A stretch of DNA of 64,000 nucleotides from Lepidodermella squamata (Eukaryota; Gastrotricha): assembly GCA_047495785.1 (NCBI GenBank), contig JBLDXI010000055.1, positions 1,984,001 to 2,048,000 of the forward strand. The letters are read 5' to 3'. Position numbers and translations under genes: made by a program. Positions 19,432-32,158 of the stretch are shown piece after piece; position 1 is the stretch's first letter, and each line of letters opens with the position of its first letter. The notes under the pieces were generated by a model. The model saw only the letters and a list, made by a program, of their open reading frames with translations. It had not been told where the DNA came from and did not search any database.

Positions 19432-19987
19432 TTTGCTAAATCGAAAAGTCAGAGCCGTTGAGAGCGTTCAAAGACTGAGAAGTTGGCTGTTAAATTTTGC
19501 ACCTTCTGGGTGATGAATATTTACACGCATATTTTTTCATTTATATGTAATACTGATCTGAGCTTCTCTTCGTTTTAAGTAAGAGGAACAGCAGACTATT
19601 GATGTTGTTGCAATCATTTCGATCCAGTATGGTTCTTGATTGGTAAGCGCCAATGCATATCATTCCTTCAGTTTAGTGATCGGGCGAGTCAACTTTCTAT
19701 TCTCTTAAGGCATTGGAACCTGGAATTTGTTTGAATCCAATTTGTGTATATGCATCTCAGTCATTTTACCTTTTTCTTATGAAATGCAAAATCAAACTAA
19801 ATATTGGCAGTTGAATTATATTATCTCTGCAGGATACTGTTCTCATTGCTATCTATTCTCGCTCGATCTAATCATCCTAGTGGATCCATAAAAATATGTG
19901 CATTTGTCGTATTTTGCAAATAAAGCTACCAAAACGATTCATGGGTGTTTTTGTACGTTAACTTTTTAATTGGTCTAGATTTTTAAA
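19432..19987. other. 3' UTR and intergenic
   Basis: This holds the 3' UTR of the preceding gene, with an AATAAA near 19,919, and the PRMT3 promoter. Nothing else is seen. Confidence 0.5.
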
Positions 19988-21937
19988 ATGGCAGCAGAAA
20001 CCGGAGCAGTAACGTGCAGGTGCTTTGTCTGTGATTTTTTCGCCGAAAATCCAGCAGATGTATTGTCTCACTCTTCGGAAAAGCACAATTTGGATGTGTT
20101 GAAGATTCTGTCTGGTAATGGCTGCCGAGATCAGCTAGACTATGTCAAGTTGATCAATTACTTACGAAGGAACGGGGTTAGCCGTCGAATGTAAACGAAG
20201 AGTTCAGCTCATTATCCATGTTGTATTTCATCCACAGGCTTCATTCAAAAAGGATACTCTAACATCTGATGAATGGAAGGACGAGAAGTTTCTGCTTCCA
20301 GTGTTGGCGGATGATCCGATGCTCTGTTTCGGTATTTTATGACGTTATCGAGTTGTTCTGATTTTTTAATTTGTACTGTACAGATGCTGAAGAATACTTC
20401 GAGCGCAAAGATGAATCTAATGAAAATGCGGTCTCAGAAGAGAATCTGAAGAAAAAGCTGGAAGCTGCACTTGCTGAGTTGGCCGAAGCTCGCACGACTA
20501 TCCAGCAAATGAAAACTTCCGTTCACAAGTGGCTCGGAGAGGGCAATACGCAGAATAGCGAGAGTAGCCCCAGTCAAGAGAGGGCATTTACCGCCCCGGA
20601 TGATCTTGATAACGATTTCGAAGACGACGACGACGATGATGATGTTACTTGCGAGGCTAAAAATGGTACTAAGAGCAACCATCAAAACAACAACAACAAC
20701 AATCAGCAACGCAATCGCAGAAACAGCCCAAACCACCACAGGCAGAATCGAAGCGGGTCAGAAAGAATTGCTCCAGTCGACTCGTCTTATTTTTGCTCTT
20801 ACGCTGGCTATTCAGTTCACAAGGTGATTGTTTTGAGCATATGTTTGTTTAACTAATGATTTTACATTACTTATTCTCCTAGGATATGCTGCAAGATACA
20901 GCAAGAACTCAAGCTTATCTCGATTTTATCAAAAACAACAAGAACCTGTTTGAAAATAAGGTTGTGATTGATGTGGGTTGTGGCACGGGTATACTGTCGA
21001 TGTTCGCTGTTCGTTACGGAGGCGCTCGCAAAGTTTTCGCCCTCGAACCTTCGAATATGGCATTCCAGGCAATCGATACCATTGTCGAGAACGGAATTAG
21101 CCCCGAACGTATCCAGGTCATCAATGCTCCTGCAGAATCCGCTGAAGTTGCCCGAGTGTTGAGCGATTTCGGCGAAAAAGCTGACATAATCATTAGCGAG
21201 TGGATGGGCTACGCTTTGCTTTTTGAAAACATGTTACCTTCAGTAATCTTCACTCGAGACAAGTTCATGGTAAGTGTCCTACGTGTTTGAACGCAACCTG
21301 TTGCAAGTTTTTTTTATCAACATCTCATGATTTAGAAACCGACCGGATTCATGGCACCTAGCCGCACCGATATGTTTCTTGACGCTACCGACAGCATGAC
21401 AGCTTGGAACGAGTTTGTGGGATTCTGGAGCGGTATGCTTCAACATGAATGAAATGATTCTCAAACATTTGTTAATCCTGCTAATTAGACGTCTACGGCT
21501 TCACGATGCAGAAGATGCGTCGGCGCATTTTGTTGGACGCCCAACTTGGCCATTTCGAGAAAAGTGACATGATCACCACGCAGCCTGAAACGATCATCAT
21601 GATGGATCTGAATAAATCGCCCCCACCGCCAGCTCACATCGACTCCAAGTTCGACATGAAATTCGCCAAATCGACAAAGCTCACCGCTTTTGTCATCTGG
21701 TTCACGGTCGACTTTGAGGGTGGCGCCAACAATGTTAAGCTAACTACTGGCCCTGGCGAGGCGAAGACGCATTGGCAGCAGACGGCGTTGTTCTTACCCG
21801 AGCCTATTGATGTCGAGGTTGGCAAAGCCTACCCAACCAGCATTCACGTCGAGCGTTTGGAGAACGACCATCGCTCTCTCGGCATTACTGTTATCTTCAA
21901 GGAGCGTACCTATCGCTGGGCTTTGTGTCGGGATTAA
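19988..21937 (+). CDS. PRMT3: protein arginine N-methyltransferase 3
   Basis: Six exons (19988-20176, 20238-20331, 20384-20823, 20883-21269, 21336-21432, 21489-21937) give 551 residues. An N-terminal C2H2 finger (C12, C15, H28, H33) is the hallmark of PRMT3 and binds substrate, mainly ribosomal protein uS5. A coiled region and a low-complexity stretch rich in D, N and Q (about residues 170-225) follow. The Rossmann core has VVIDVGCGTGILSMF (SAM binding, GCGTG near 273), SEWMGYALLFENML (double-E loop) and the THW motif before the beta-barrel. It makes asymmetric dimethylarginine in the cytosol. The acidic/Asn insert is longer than in vertebrates. The stop is 113 nt upstream of the next gene on the same strand. 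Confidence 0.95.
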
Positions 21938-22050
21938 AGCTACTTACTATCGATCTTTTATCTGATTGTTGCGATTGCGAGAAAAAGATTCGATATTACT
22001 AGCATTTACTAATTACCTGCGTTCACGTATAGGTTTATTGAATAATAAAA

Positions 22051-22784
22051 ATGCTGATATCAAAGAGCCGAAATGTCCTTTCTTCGCTGCGGCGTTCTTT
22101 AGCCACAAAAGTTGTTAACGTTAAAACAGAGCCAGATTACCTGGTAAGCCCATTTTAGACATTGATGAATGTTTCCATTAATTATTATTCTCAGAATGTG
22201 CCACCACCACGGCCGCTCGTCCCTGCCTTGAATGTTCGAATCCGCTCTCGAGATTTCGTTTTACTCGAGCGCTATACGCAATATGCTCATAACAGTCTAG
22301 CTAAGCAGTTTTCATTAGAAACAGCGACGTGAGTTGTTTTAAACCATAAGCATTTTCTTAACTTCTCTTCACAGCTGGCCAGCGCCGCCTCGGTATTCCA
22401 AAGTGGTAGTTTATAAGCGAGGATCAACTGTGATCGATGAACAGATTGATTTGCCAACATATGAACGAGTCGTTCAAATGGCCAATGTGCCAGCCTACAA
22501 ACTACCCATAATTCTGGAAGCACTGCAAATCAACCTTCCAGCTGGTGTGGATTTGACAGTAAAAGAGGCAAGCTATATGCGTCACTGATGATTTTGAACT
22601 AACACTTAGTTTTTTTTACATTTTGTTCGTGTAGCCCGATGCTGCTGAGGAGGAATTCAGGTAACCGAATCGCCCATTGTATTTCCAGATAATTTTAGAA
22701 GCGCACTTTTTATTTCGCAGATACATTCCTGATACAGAACTCAAACATTTGAAGGACGAACTCGACGCTTTTTCGAAGAAATAG
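22051..22784 (+). CDS. MRPL48: mitochondrial ribosomal protein mL48
   Basis: Five exons (22051-22143, 22195-22328, 22375-22567, 22635-22660, 22721-22784) give 169 residues. A basic presequence is followed by the S10-like fold: VRIRSRDFVLLERYTQYAHN, then LPTYERVVQMA and LEALQINLPAGVDLTVKE, matching the animal mL48 pattern. It belongs to the central protuberance of the mitochondrial large subunit. The third intron begins GC (GAG|GCAAGC) and ends AG; this splice keeps phase and family sequence, so it is a GC-AG intron. Exon 4 is 26 nt. An AG at about 22,034 lies shortly upstream of the ATG, as a trans-splice site would. Confidence 0.85.
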
Positions 22785-23493
22785 TCTCTTCATATGCTAT
22801 GCTTGTTATGTCTGAAATCGTCAATAAAAGCAGGAAATTTGATACTGGATACCTTGACGAGTTCGAATCGCACTAGCGCGTGCGCTCATCATTATTGCTG
22901 GACAAAATCTATTGATTTGCCACCTGTTTGCCGATGCTACTGCTACGGAAATAAAGTAAATTTTTGCTCAAACGTTTTATCATCCGCAAGAAGGCAGCTG
23001 ATTTGTCGAGTTAACTAGTGACTTGGCTCGGCTTGGAAGCGCTTTCTAATATGAAACATCTAGCTTTGTGTAGACCTCACCGTTTACAATTTCAACTGCT
23101 TGAGGTTAAATCTGAGCGTACATTTTACAGGTTCGAGTGGATCAATTCTTATGGGCCGATGCAACATCTTATGTTAATAAAACTGTCAGTTGTTCTCCGA
23201 CTTACTTTATTTCGCGTTTTGATTCAGCAGCAACAATTACAAAAGGAGGTTGAAAAACATTATTCGTTGGGAAACAGGCATTCAAGCACCAGCAATTTGG
23301 AGCAGTTTAAGTATAACATGGCAAATGAGCGCATTTGAAATAGCGTGTTTGATTGAGAGAATTGAAAATTAAGATTATACGAAAATGCAAAAGAAACAAA
23401 GCTGAACAAGCGTAAAAAGATTTCCAAGCAGACGCTGCATAATTATTTACAATATCGATTCATTTAGGCGATAACAAAATTATTTTCGGATGA
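22785..23493. other. intergenic
   Basis: Open frames here have no recognisable content. The region holds the 3' UTRs of the two converging genes. Confidence 0.5.
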
Positions 23494-26400
23494 TTAACAA
23501 TCCGTGTGAGAGATCGAAGCTGTTACCGATGTATTTGATTCGACTGAGGGTGACATGCCGAGAATTGCCGATGAAAGTAAGGACGTCGAGGCTGTTGGAA
23601 TGAAGTTCTCACTAGCGGTTCCGTTCAGTGATTGTTGGTGCCTGGTCAGAGAGGCACTGTGATACGCGGCCATTTGCTGGTATACGGCCATGGTGTGAAT
23701 AGCTGCTGAGTCAGTAACTGACGAGAGACCGTAGTCACTATTTGCCTGTTGCATTAAGGAATTCGTGAGTTGCAAAACCGGGCGGTGAGAATGTAAAACT
23801 GGCTGAGACTGATTTGGCGTTGTCCCGATCAAGGTTGATACCGTGCTACCTGTACTCGAGACTGAGAATTTCTGTTCAATGTGATTTAGCAACTGCTCCA
23901 AAGGTGACTGCGTAGATTCGACGCTCATTTCCCTGAGAAAAAAAGAAGCAAAAGATGATCATCTCATTATAGGTACCTATTATTTCACTCACTGGTTGTT
24001 CGGTCGTAATAAGTTAGTAGACGCATGACCAGAGCAGTGATCGTCCATGCAACCCATTTGACAGGTACAGGTGCTAGTCGGCGTGTTTCTGGCAGCGGCG
24101 GAAGTCAGTGACCCCATGCCACATTTATTCGGTGAGTTCAAACATGCGCTGATCACATCCGGCTTGGACGCATTTGTTGAAGGCGGCTGTGGTGTCTGGA
24201 GTGCGTAGTTTTTATCAGCATTTGCGCGGCGTAACGCGACTATTTGGCGAAGGGATGCTAATTGCATGACTCCATCCGCCATTCCGGAGATGACCTCGTC
24301 GTCGTCGTCTTTTTCTTCGCAGTTGCCGATAACATCGCCACATGGCCCCTCAATTTTCGATATGCCGAGATCGCCGCGCGAGGCCTGGCGCTGCTGCTGA
24401 CCAAACTGCTGTTGCGCCAAGTGACTCAGAGCCATTTCATCAACATCGCTGCGTGGGCTGTTTTCATGGCCACTACTGCCGCCACCACCACCAACGCCCA
24501 CGTCCAGATCGAAGCCCTTCATCATTGCCGCCATCGCTGCCGCTGCTGCGTTCGCATCGACACGGCAAACACCGCCCATGTGGCTGCTATTGCTCGTCAG
24601 TGAGTTCGTATTATTGTTGTTATCATTATTGCGGTTCCAATCATCCGCAACGAGGGCAGATTTCTTTTTCAAAATGCCGCGTTCAGGCTGCCGACTGAGG
24701 TGCGGGTGCATGGCAACTTGTGATGCCGTATCGCCATCTTTACCTTGATCATATTCGTTTACTATCGATGCATTCACGTTGTTGGTAGTTATGAGCATCA
24801 CGGGCGACTGTGCGTCTTCGTCTTCATCCTCGGTTGCCGGCTGTTGATGACTGCCATTAAGGTGACTGTGGCGAATGGCGTCATTGACATTCTTGAAAGA
24901 CGAGGAAGATCGGTTCTTCGAGTGACGCCGCATCGAAGATCGTTTCTTCTTCGACGGCCTAATCACAATGAGTTTGCGGCGGTAACACAAGATGAAGAAA
25001 GTGAAGCCAACCAAAATCAGTCCGACAACGGGCACAACCGCGGTCAACAAGAGCCTTTCGGTTATCCAAGCGCCAAAACCGCCCAAGAAAGTTAAACCCA
25101 CTATTGTAGAACCATTTGCGCCTGCGAAACTATCCGGCCATAATCCAGGTGCAAACAGCTGAAGTTCGCAAGCTTCGCCGGTGTAGAAGGGCCGGCAAAC
25201 ACAGTGACCTTTTCTAACAGGGCCGACTTCATTAGCAGACATGATGCACCAACCGTTACCGGAGCACGTTGCGAATTGGCTTGCAGACTCGGCGTTAGCA
25301 GAGTCTTCCAACTTGCCTACCGGGCAAACAGCGATCTGATTCAGAGAACTCATCTCTACGCATTCTTTCTCGTAGCAAACGCTACCAGGACCACAAGGCG
25401 ACCAGTCTGGAACGGCGCTTAGAGCAGCAGCGCCGATTACGCTGCGGCATTCGATGACACTTTCAAGCTCTGACGTTTCATGCAGTTTCGAAACAACGAA
25501 GGTTACGTTGGAAGTCTGAAGATGAGGAGCCGCGCTCGAACTCGACTCGTCGACTTGGCACTGCAGTTGTTCACAGAAGCACGATTCACCACTGCAAGTA
25601 GCTTCGTAACACTTGCGGTTGGCCGACTTTGCCCCCGCACCCCACAAACTTTCACAAGCTGCATCGCGTGATCGGCATTTCCCAGCATGGCAGACACCTT
25701 CGGCGAATTCTAAATAAAACACAAGTTTTTAGCGAGAAGAAAAGCGAAAGGAAAAGTAATGCCATGAAGTTGAAGAATCAAAATTAAACTGAGGTTATCT
25801 TAGTTGATCAAAGAGATTAATGCTAAGCGTCGTAGCTGGGAACCTCTTCCTTTCCCTCTCTGTTCTTCCTTTCTTCCCTCTCTATCTTCCATACGCCCAC
25901 GCTGACCTCTGCGCGCACCGCTGTTCTTTTTCTTCCTTTTATAGATTGATAATGCATTTTTTTATCATTTTGTTGGTTGTTTTACGCACTTATTTATTGT
26001 CGGCACACTAGGTCATAACAAAAATGTGTAATGACCTAAGGACTTGGTGTCTGGGACAACATGACACCGACGTCCTAATTAAAGCTCTACTGTTAATCCA
26101 GTTCAAAACTATCCTGGAGGCGCCGAGGTGGTTGACGCTCCATCCCCGTGTGGCGTTTCGAGAAATATCAGATTGAAGCTGATATTTTGGGGCCTGGTTC
26201 ACTTACTGACTCGGGTATATGGTCCCTGGTTCGAAATCCGGACTGGTATTATGACTCAACAACAAATTTATGGTCGCAATTGATGCCTGTGTACCAAAAC
26301 GACCACTGGATATTAAAAAATATTCCCTCTTTTCGCAACGGTCTGGTAACCGATGAAGGCTATACAAATCTCGGGTCCCTATGCGAGAAAAGCATCCCAT

Positions 26401-29400
26401 TGCAGTTCTCAAGCACCGATGTTACAAATGACACAGCAGCCGAACGGCTCGAATCACGTCTATAAACATGCGACGGTATCATTCGATACTAAGGACAACA
26501 AAATGAAGCGCTCGTTTAGGCCAATTCTAACACTGAGCGACTGAAATCGATCTGCGCCCCTGAGATGACCATCACCAACGCAGAAAGCATTACCAAAGCT
26601 ATACAGTCTGCATTACCTGTTGAACATAGCGGCATGTTATTGACCGACTTGCCACTATGTTCACCAGAGGCTGAGTTGTCGCCTCTATTTAGTTTATCGT
26701 GCTCAGTCTATCTTATCAAATCACCTTCGGTAAAAACGTGTCACGCTGTTTTTCTTCGACACAAGAGAAGAACGTGAAATGGCGAAGTTTACTTTCTTGA
26801 GCTATTTTTCGCGCTGTAGAGCGTTGGTGAACCGATTTTCAGCGAATTCACTCAGAAATTGACTACTGGGAAAGCTGAGAAGGTTACGTTCTACAACAGG
26901 GGAGAGTACTACCCCACAACGGATAAATTCAGGTTGGAGAGCGAAATCTTCAAAAACGAACCTTGCACAGCAGGGTTTTATGTTGCCGGTGTTAATACCT
27001 AAACATCGGTATTACCGCCTACTTTTCAAAATTAATCAATACTGAGCCCAATAATAACAAATTTTTCCGCGACCGCATGCTCATCGACCGTCCCCTAAAC
27101 CCTCATGGTTAAGGCTTTTTCTATCCTTTAACATCACATATTCATGCCTTAAGGAGGACGTAAAATAAACAAATTCATTTTGGTCTTTTTGGTCATTTAT
27201 GCACATCGACTGTAGATCAAGGCATAAAATGCACGAATTTATTCGTAGGGTTTCCTAAACGCTATAACCTAAAAGTATAAATTAAATTCGTGGAATTTTG
27301 ATTTGGTCAGAAGGTTTCAAATAGTTGATGGGAATTTGCGTGGCAAGTCAACTGTCTTAACTAAGGTCTTTGATAAGTCTCTTGGCCGTGACGAAACGTA
27401 TACGTCAGACTAGCCACATCGATCTTGTGGAAGGAATGAAAAGAGGGAATGATCGCGCGTTTCAGTTTTTTGCTCGTTCACCGGACTGAATAGATCTTTG
27501 GAATTAAAAACTATCGCTACAAATTTGCGTGTTGATAAAGTACCCTCGGTTAACATTTCAATAATAATTTCAAAAATTTCAATGAAATAACGCCAGAAGT
27601 TAATATTTTCATCGAAAGTAATCTGAGCGTATTTTAGATTATCAACAAGATTAATACTAACCGTTATCCTTGCCGTAGCTGGGAACCTGCGGCAGTGTAG
27701 GCTTCGAAGTAAAAGGCAAGCACGAGAATCCGTTCGCGATAATCTGAAGCAACATGAGCATTTCAAAGTCAGCCTATTCGATGCTTCAAAACATACCTTA
27801 TCATCAGGGCAGCGACCGTTTAGAGTTGAACCGCACTGCTCGGGTAAATCGCATTTTGTCCTAGCCGGGCGGCACACTGTTGTCGCTGGCTTCAGCGTGC
27901 AATTGGCCGTGCAACACTCAGACGACAGGCTGGGAGGGCACTGTGCCCATTCGTAGAGCAGGCATGTATGCGGATCACAGCACGACTTGAATTGACATGA
28001 TGGCTTAAACTTGGCTCGTGAGCCAGGCTCGCTGCTAAGATGGCAATCGCACTCTTCACTCTCGCCCACCACGCCGTCCCCGCAGTAGTTCTTTTTCAGC
28101 GGCGACGCCGGCATCAGTCCAGCCCTGTTCTGATGTAGATGCGACTTGGCGGCGCCTTCGCTCATCGATAATGAGTGCCAATCGCCGCGTACAGTTTGGG
28201 TCCCTGAGCCTGCCTCGCCTAGAAGCGCCTTTTGAACGCTAGACGCTGTCATTGGCAGCAAACACTGCAGGTGTGGGTAATTATGGAGGGACTCAGCGCC
28301 ATGCTGGCACGACAGCAGTGGGGCGAAAATGCTACGCACATCGCCAAACTGAGCCGATGCTAGACACTGCCAGGCATTTGCGCATGTTGGGCACTTTGAT
28401 ACTTGCTTCGATTGAGCCGATCCGAAACCAAGAGCCAGTGATAGCTGATGTACAAATGATGATGCTATCGACAACGGCAGTGGGGTCGCTTTTGAATGGA
28501 ATGAAGCAGCGGAAATAAAGACAACAGCTCGATGCATCTCGGGTGAGCAGACTGAGAAGGGCACGGTAGCATCGAGCGGTATGGTCACGTGATTTTCTGA
28601 TCTAAATAGAGTTGAAGCTATTCCACTGAAAACAACCAGCAGCGAAGGCGAATGCAACGAAGACACCTCGGACGGGTGCTCTTGCTCTAAATCTTGCTGT
28701 ACGAGTTCTCTAAGGCGCTGTCGGTTGTAAACAATCAGCCGGTGCAGGTTTCTACGAGGATTCGTGGCCGAGAACGATTGCGTGTGGTTCAAGTCAGAAG
28801 AGAAGTTGGCTGAATTCGCATAATCATCACTCCAGACTTTAATAGATGACACGATCAAGTGTAAGCCGAATCTTTGCGTCAATAAATCTGCGGCGTTAAT
28901 TGCTAAAAGCGATAAGAAAAACTCTCGATAATCACAAATAATGCCACAGCTAGCTAAATTTACCAGATAAAACACCATGGGCGGCCGCTTTCGAGTTACC
29001 ACCAAATAAACTATCGATAAATAGTGAGTCAATTCGGATGGCAAGAATCAGACGATGATCGCGTAGATTTTCCGGCGCGGCATTATGCACAGTGTGAGCG
29101 ACGTTCTCACTGCCGAATGTGTCATCAAAACCGTGGAAATGGAAGAACTTCATCGTAGCAGATTTTTCAAACCCATCGCGTAAGCTGTCGTACAATCTAA
29201 CCCGGTGGGGAACAGGAATGACTTGCTCATAAGCATCAACGTCTTCGTCTTCGGCATCTTGGTCTGGGGGGTAGCGAGGATCGTGCATCATAGTATCCAG
29301 CAAGTCAGGTATCCGCTCTAAGGCTATCCAAAGAGTATCGTTGTTTCTCACCAGAAGACCGTTCAAGCCGGGTTGCTCGCCGCAAGTGGATAAAGCAATC

Positions 29401-30005
29401 GATGGCAGGGCGTATTTCTGTGGAGGGATAACGTGGGGATTTATAAGACTTAAAAACACCTGTGGCTTCTTACTTGAACGGAGCCATGGTAAAAGCAATT
29501 TTCGACAGGCAACGATGTATTATCGTCGAAAATTTCTGCCGCAAGAAGCTCTCTAAAATTGTTCGCTGGTACATCGATTTTAGATTAACTTGGCAATAGG
29601 TTACCTGTTCAAAGTTAACTTCAATCTCACGGCACTCGATGGCTGTTTAGGCCGCTCTAGTAGGTCGAAATTCGTCTTGAAAAAATGCTCGGTAATCAGA
29701 TACTTCGATTTGGCCTGATCAAAGTTTAGACGCTTGAACCTCAAAATGATTTGCTTTAAACATTATACCTTCTTCGTGACGTTTGATATCACGGATTTCA
29801 AAGTGGAAATACCAACTGCGCTACTTTTTCGATATTGCACAACGTAAAACAGTTCGCCATCAGATTGGGAGCAAGAGCCGAGCGAGCCTAGAAATCACCA
29901 TTAACCGAAAATGAGAAAATTATATTGATGAGAAGATCATTCTATCTGAAATGTTGACGAACCAAGCCAGAAGAGCAAGAAGACGCTTGACCAGGGAGTC
30001 TTCAT
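23494..30005 (-). CDS. catalytically inactive ADAM (UNC-71/ADAM11-22-23-like)
   Basis: Eight exons were traced: 29963-30005, 29769-29887, 29605-29732, 29474-29552, 29003-29417, 27797-28953, 23993-25709 and 23494-23932, about 1365 residues. The order is: signal peptide (MKTPWSSVFLLFWLG); prodomain with NCFYHGSV; metalloprotease fold whose zinc site reads VHQLSLALGFGS instead of HExxHxxGxxH; disintegrin with CDLPEQCGS; cysteine-rich region; EGF-like repeat (CSGNGWC, CVCRPFYTGEACE); and a transmembrane helix. The cytosolic tail of about 430 residues is rich in H, N, Q and S. Loss of Glu and zinc histidines means it is not a protease; such ADAMs act as adhesion receptors in neurons and cell migration. 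The third exon follows an unusually short 36-nt intron, and the exon 6-7 junction does not keep phase (see findings). Confidence 0.88.
25843..25960. repeat. partial copy of the pyrimidine-ended MITE-like repeat
   Basis: Runs of CTTCC words followed by GCGC-rich sequence and TTCTTCCTTTTATAGA match the left end of the element at 35.0 kb. It lies inside the long ADAM intron and is truncated. Confidence 0.55.
25961..27796. other. long ADAM intron
   Basis: This is the remainder of the 2.1-kb intron between exons 6 and 7, by far the longest of the gene. It contains no recognisable ORF. A small palindromic pair around TAGGTCATAAC/TAATGACCTA lies at about 26,010-26,040. Confidence 0.5.
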
Positions 30006-31269
30006 GAATTCAAAATTTCGTTAGCAAATAATTTACTGTACGCACATGGTCACACAAACGAAAAATGAAATCTAAACACAAACGTGAAAAATAAAACAAA
30101 GCAATTGCATATAATGCCTAGTATTCTCTGATTGGCCTTAATTCCCCTCCCGTCAAGATAGCAAAGACAATGTACTTATGTTGAATGACAAGTGACAAGC
30201 GTGGAACTCTTTATCTATCTTTATTCTTCATTCCCTTAATTTGTTATCACTTTAACTGACTACTTATAATATGTCCATCGTCCATTGATATAAAGATTGA
30301 ATAAAGATTGAATAATAGAACAGAAATATTAGCCCATGCCCATTGGTGCGACGTTGACCACAGGCAACGAGCTGCGGAGAGTAGGGCCAGACACTTTGCC
30401 ATCATTTTGATAGCAATGGTTTCGTTTTTCCATTGTGACAATCTAGAAGTTGAAAGCACAGTTCGCGGTTTTTCGTTGTTCGCATGCTATGTCAAGTCAA
30501 GCCAGCACCATCAACCACCAGGACGCTAAACGCCAAGGAAGATTGTTGTTGGAAAATAGGGCACGGCGATTTATATTATTATAAAAATTCAAAACTGATT
30601 CAAATAATCCGCAAAATAGTTTTCACGCAAACAATAAGTAGCAATAAGTTTACATAAAAATTACGACTCCACACTAGTATGAATAAAAAATTATTTTAAA
30701 TGGCGGGTAATTTTTTAAAGGCCCCCGCACACAGTCGCTTTTGGGTTCGAGTCAAGCCCTTCTTCCCACCTTTGTTAAAGTCTGGGGCTTTAATAATAAA
30801 AACGCATTCATTCTTCCCACCTTCCTTGTGCAGAAAGAAAGATTGTGCATGCAGAAAGTAAAAAGGTAGATAATATATGTTCACGTTGACTCGAACGATT
30901 CGTGTTTCGTGTTGAATGGTCTGTGATATGAAAAGCTCAGATGTCACAATGGGTACCCTCTTTGTTAATAACTACGCCTATAAGTATACTTTGGCGCTCG
31001 AACTCTTACCTGAATCATGCCGAAATCAGAGTTCTATCGCATAAGTATAAACACAAAACACAGTCGACTTTGGTCTGGGGGCCACCGATGCTTATTTTAG
31101 GATTCGAAAAGTTTCTAGGTATTTCCGAGCGGCGGGGTGTGTAACGACGCGTACACTTCATCGAAGATTTAGGTTCACTTACAAAATGTACAAAATACAT
31201 TGTTGACTGTGAACAACTGGAAAAGCTGAACATGAGATGACGCTCAAAAGAACCAATGACAATGCCGTT
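30006..31269. other. intergenic
   Basis: No supported gene. AT-rich sequence upstream of the ADAM gene. Confidence 0.5.
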
Positions 31270-31945
31270 TCTTCATCTGCGCTACTGTGTTAAACCTCAT
31301 CCAATCTCGGAAGGCCATCTACAATGGGCTTATCGAATCTCGCGTCGGCAACATCCTCCTCGTAGCTGGTTCCGAGAAAGCCCCGAAAAAGCTCGACAAA
31401 GCACAGCGCGGGAATTATGACACTCATGATGAAGCTGGACGCTTTTTCCGTTGAGCCCCTGATTCACGACCTTACACTAGCTGAAAGAAGAAAAGCTCAT
31501 ATCATCAAACTGTTCTGACCGATTCTGCACGGTGATTCCGCGCCTGACCTGCTCATCGCCTATTTCACAAAGAGAGAAGCCGCGAGTGAAACACAAGAAA
31601 ACTCAGAAAACTCAGAAAGCTCAATGATGTCTTTCTGTTGACCGCGGTCAGCGAACGGTTCTCCACCGTGGCACGACGGTGTGGAATAGTGCAACCGTCC
31701 TCATTCGGGAAATAACTCGTCCAAACACACGCGTTAAGCTGCCTACGTCGTCGTATTCGTAAGAGAACAACTCGGAGAAATTATTTTATGAGATCCTTAA
31801 TGTATTTTTATTATTTATTTCTGCACCCTATTCTGACACAGAGCCCGTGTAATACATCGCCACAGCGGTGACTCGGGTCCTAAATTATCAAACTGATGCC
31901 CAAGCATAATGTCGGGCGACTGGCGATTGGGCCTATGAATCCATC
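31270..31945 (+). mobile_element. degenerate LINE 3' fragment
   Basis: Translation with several frame breaks resembles the end of the intact LINE's protein: NGLIESRVGN, APKKLDKAQR, LTLAERRKAHIIKLF and HGDSAPDLL parallel NSLVNSRLSY, AARKTLDRAQ, LTLAGRRQVHETKLVF and HGEAPVEL. It ends in a (ATCC)n tail. It carries only the C-terminal part of the ORF, as usual for 5'-truncated copies, and is dead. Confidence 0.75.
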
Positions 31946-32158
31946 CATCCACATGCATTTACTTGTGGAAAGCTTAAGTTGAACCATGAACTATAAAACT
32001 TGAGGGGCATAACTTAATTCTAATACTTGTTCCTTGGTTAGTTTTGAATATTTTAAGGTATCAACGGCTATACAAAATCAATTTCCCCGTATATTTATTT
32101 CACCTTAACGAAATTTACATGACTGCTTAATTTATAGGTTGACTTGGCTTATCAATAA

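Noticed and set aside
24262-24698. Long plus-strand frames opposite the ADAM tail
   Set aside because: They are antisense shadows of the low-complexity cytosolic tail of the ADAM, with no independent splice or start signals.
26220-26240. B-box-like GGTTCGAAATCC
   Set aside because: No matching A box at the right distance and no cloverleaf; a decayed SINE is possible but not supportable.
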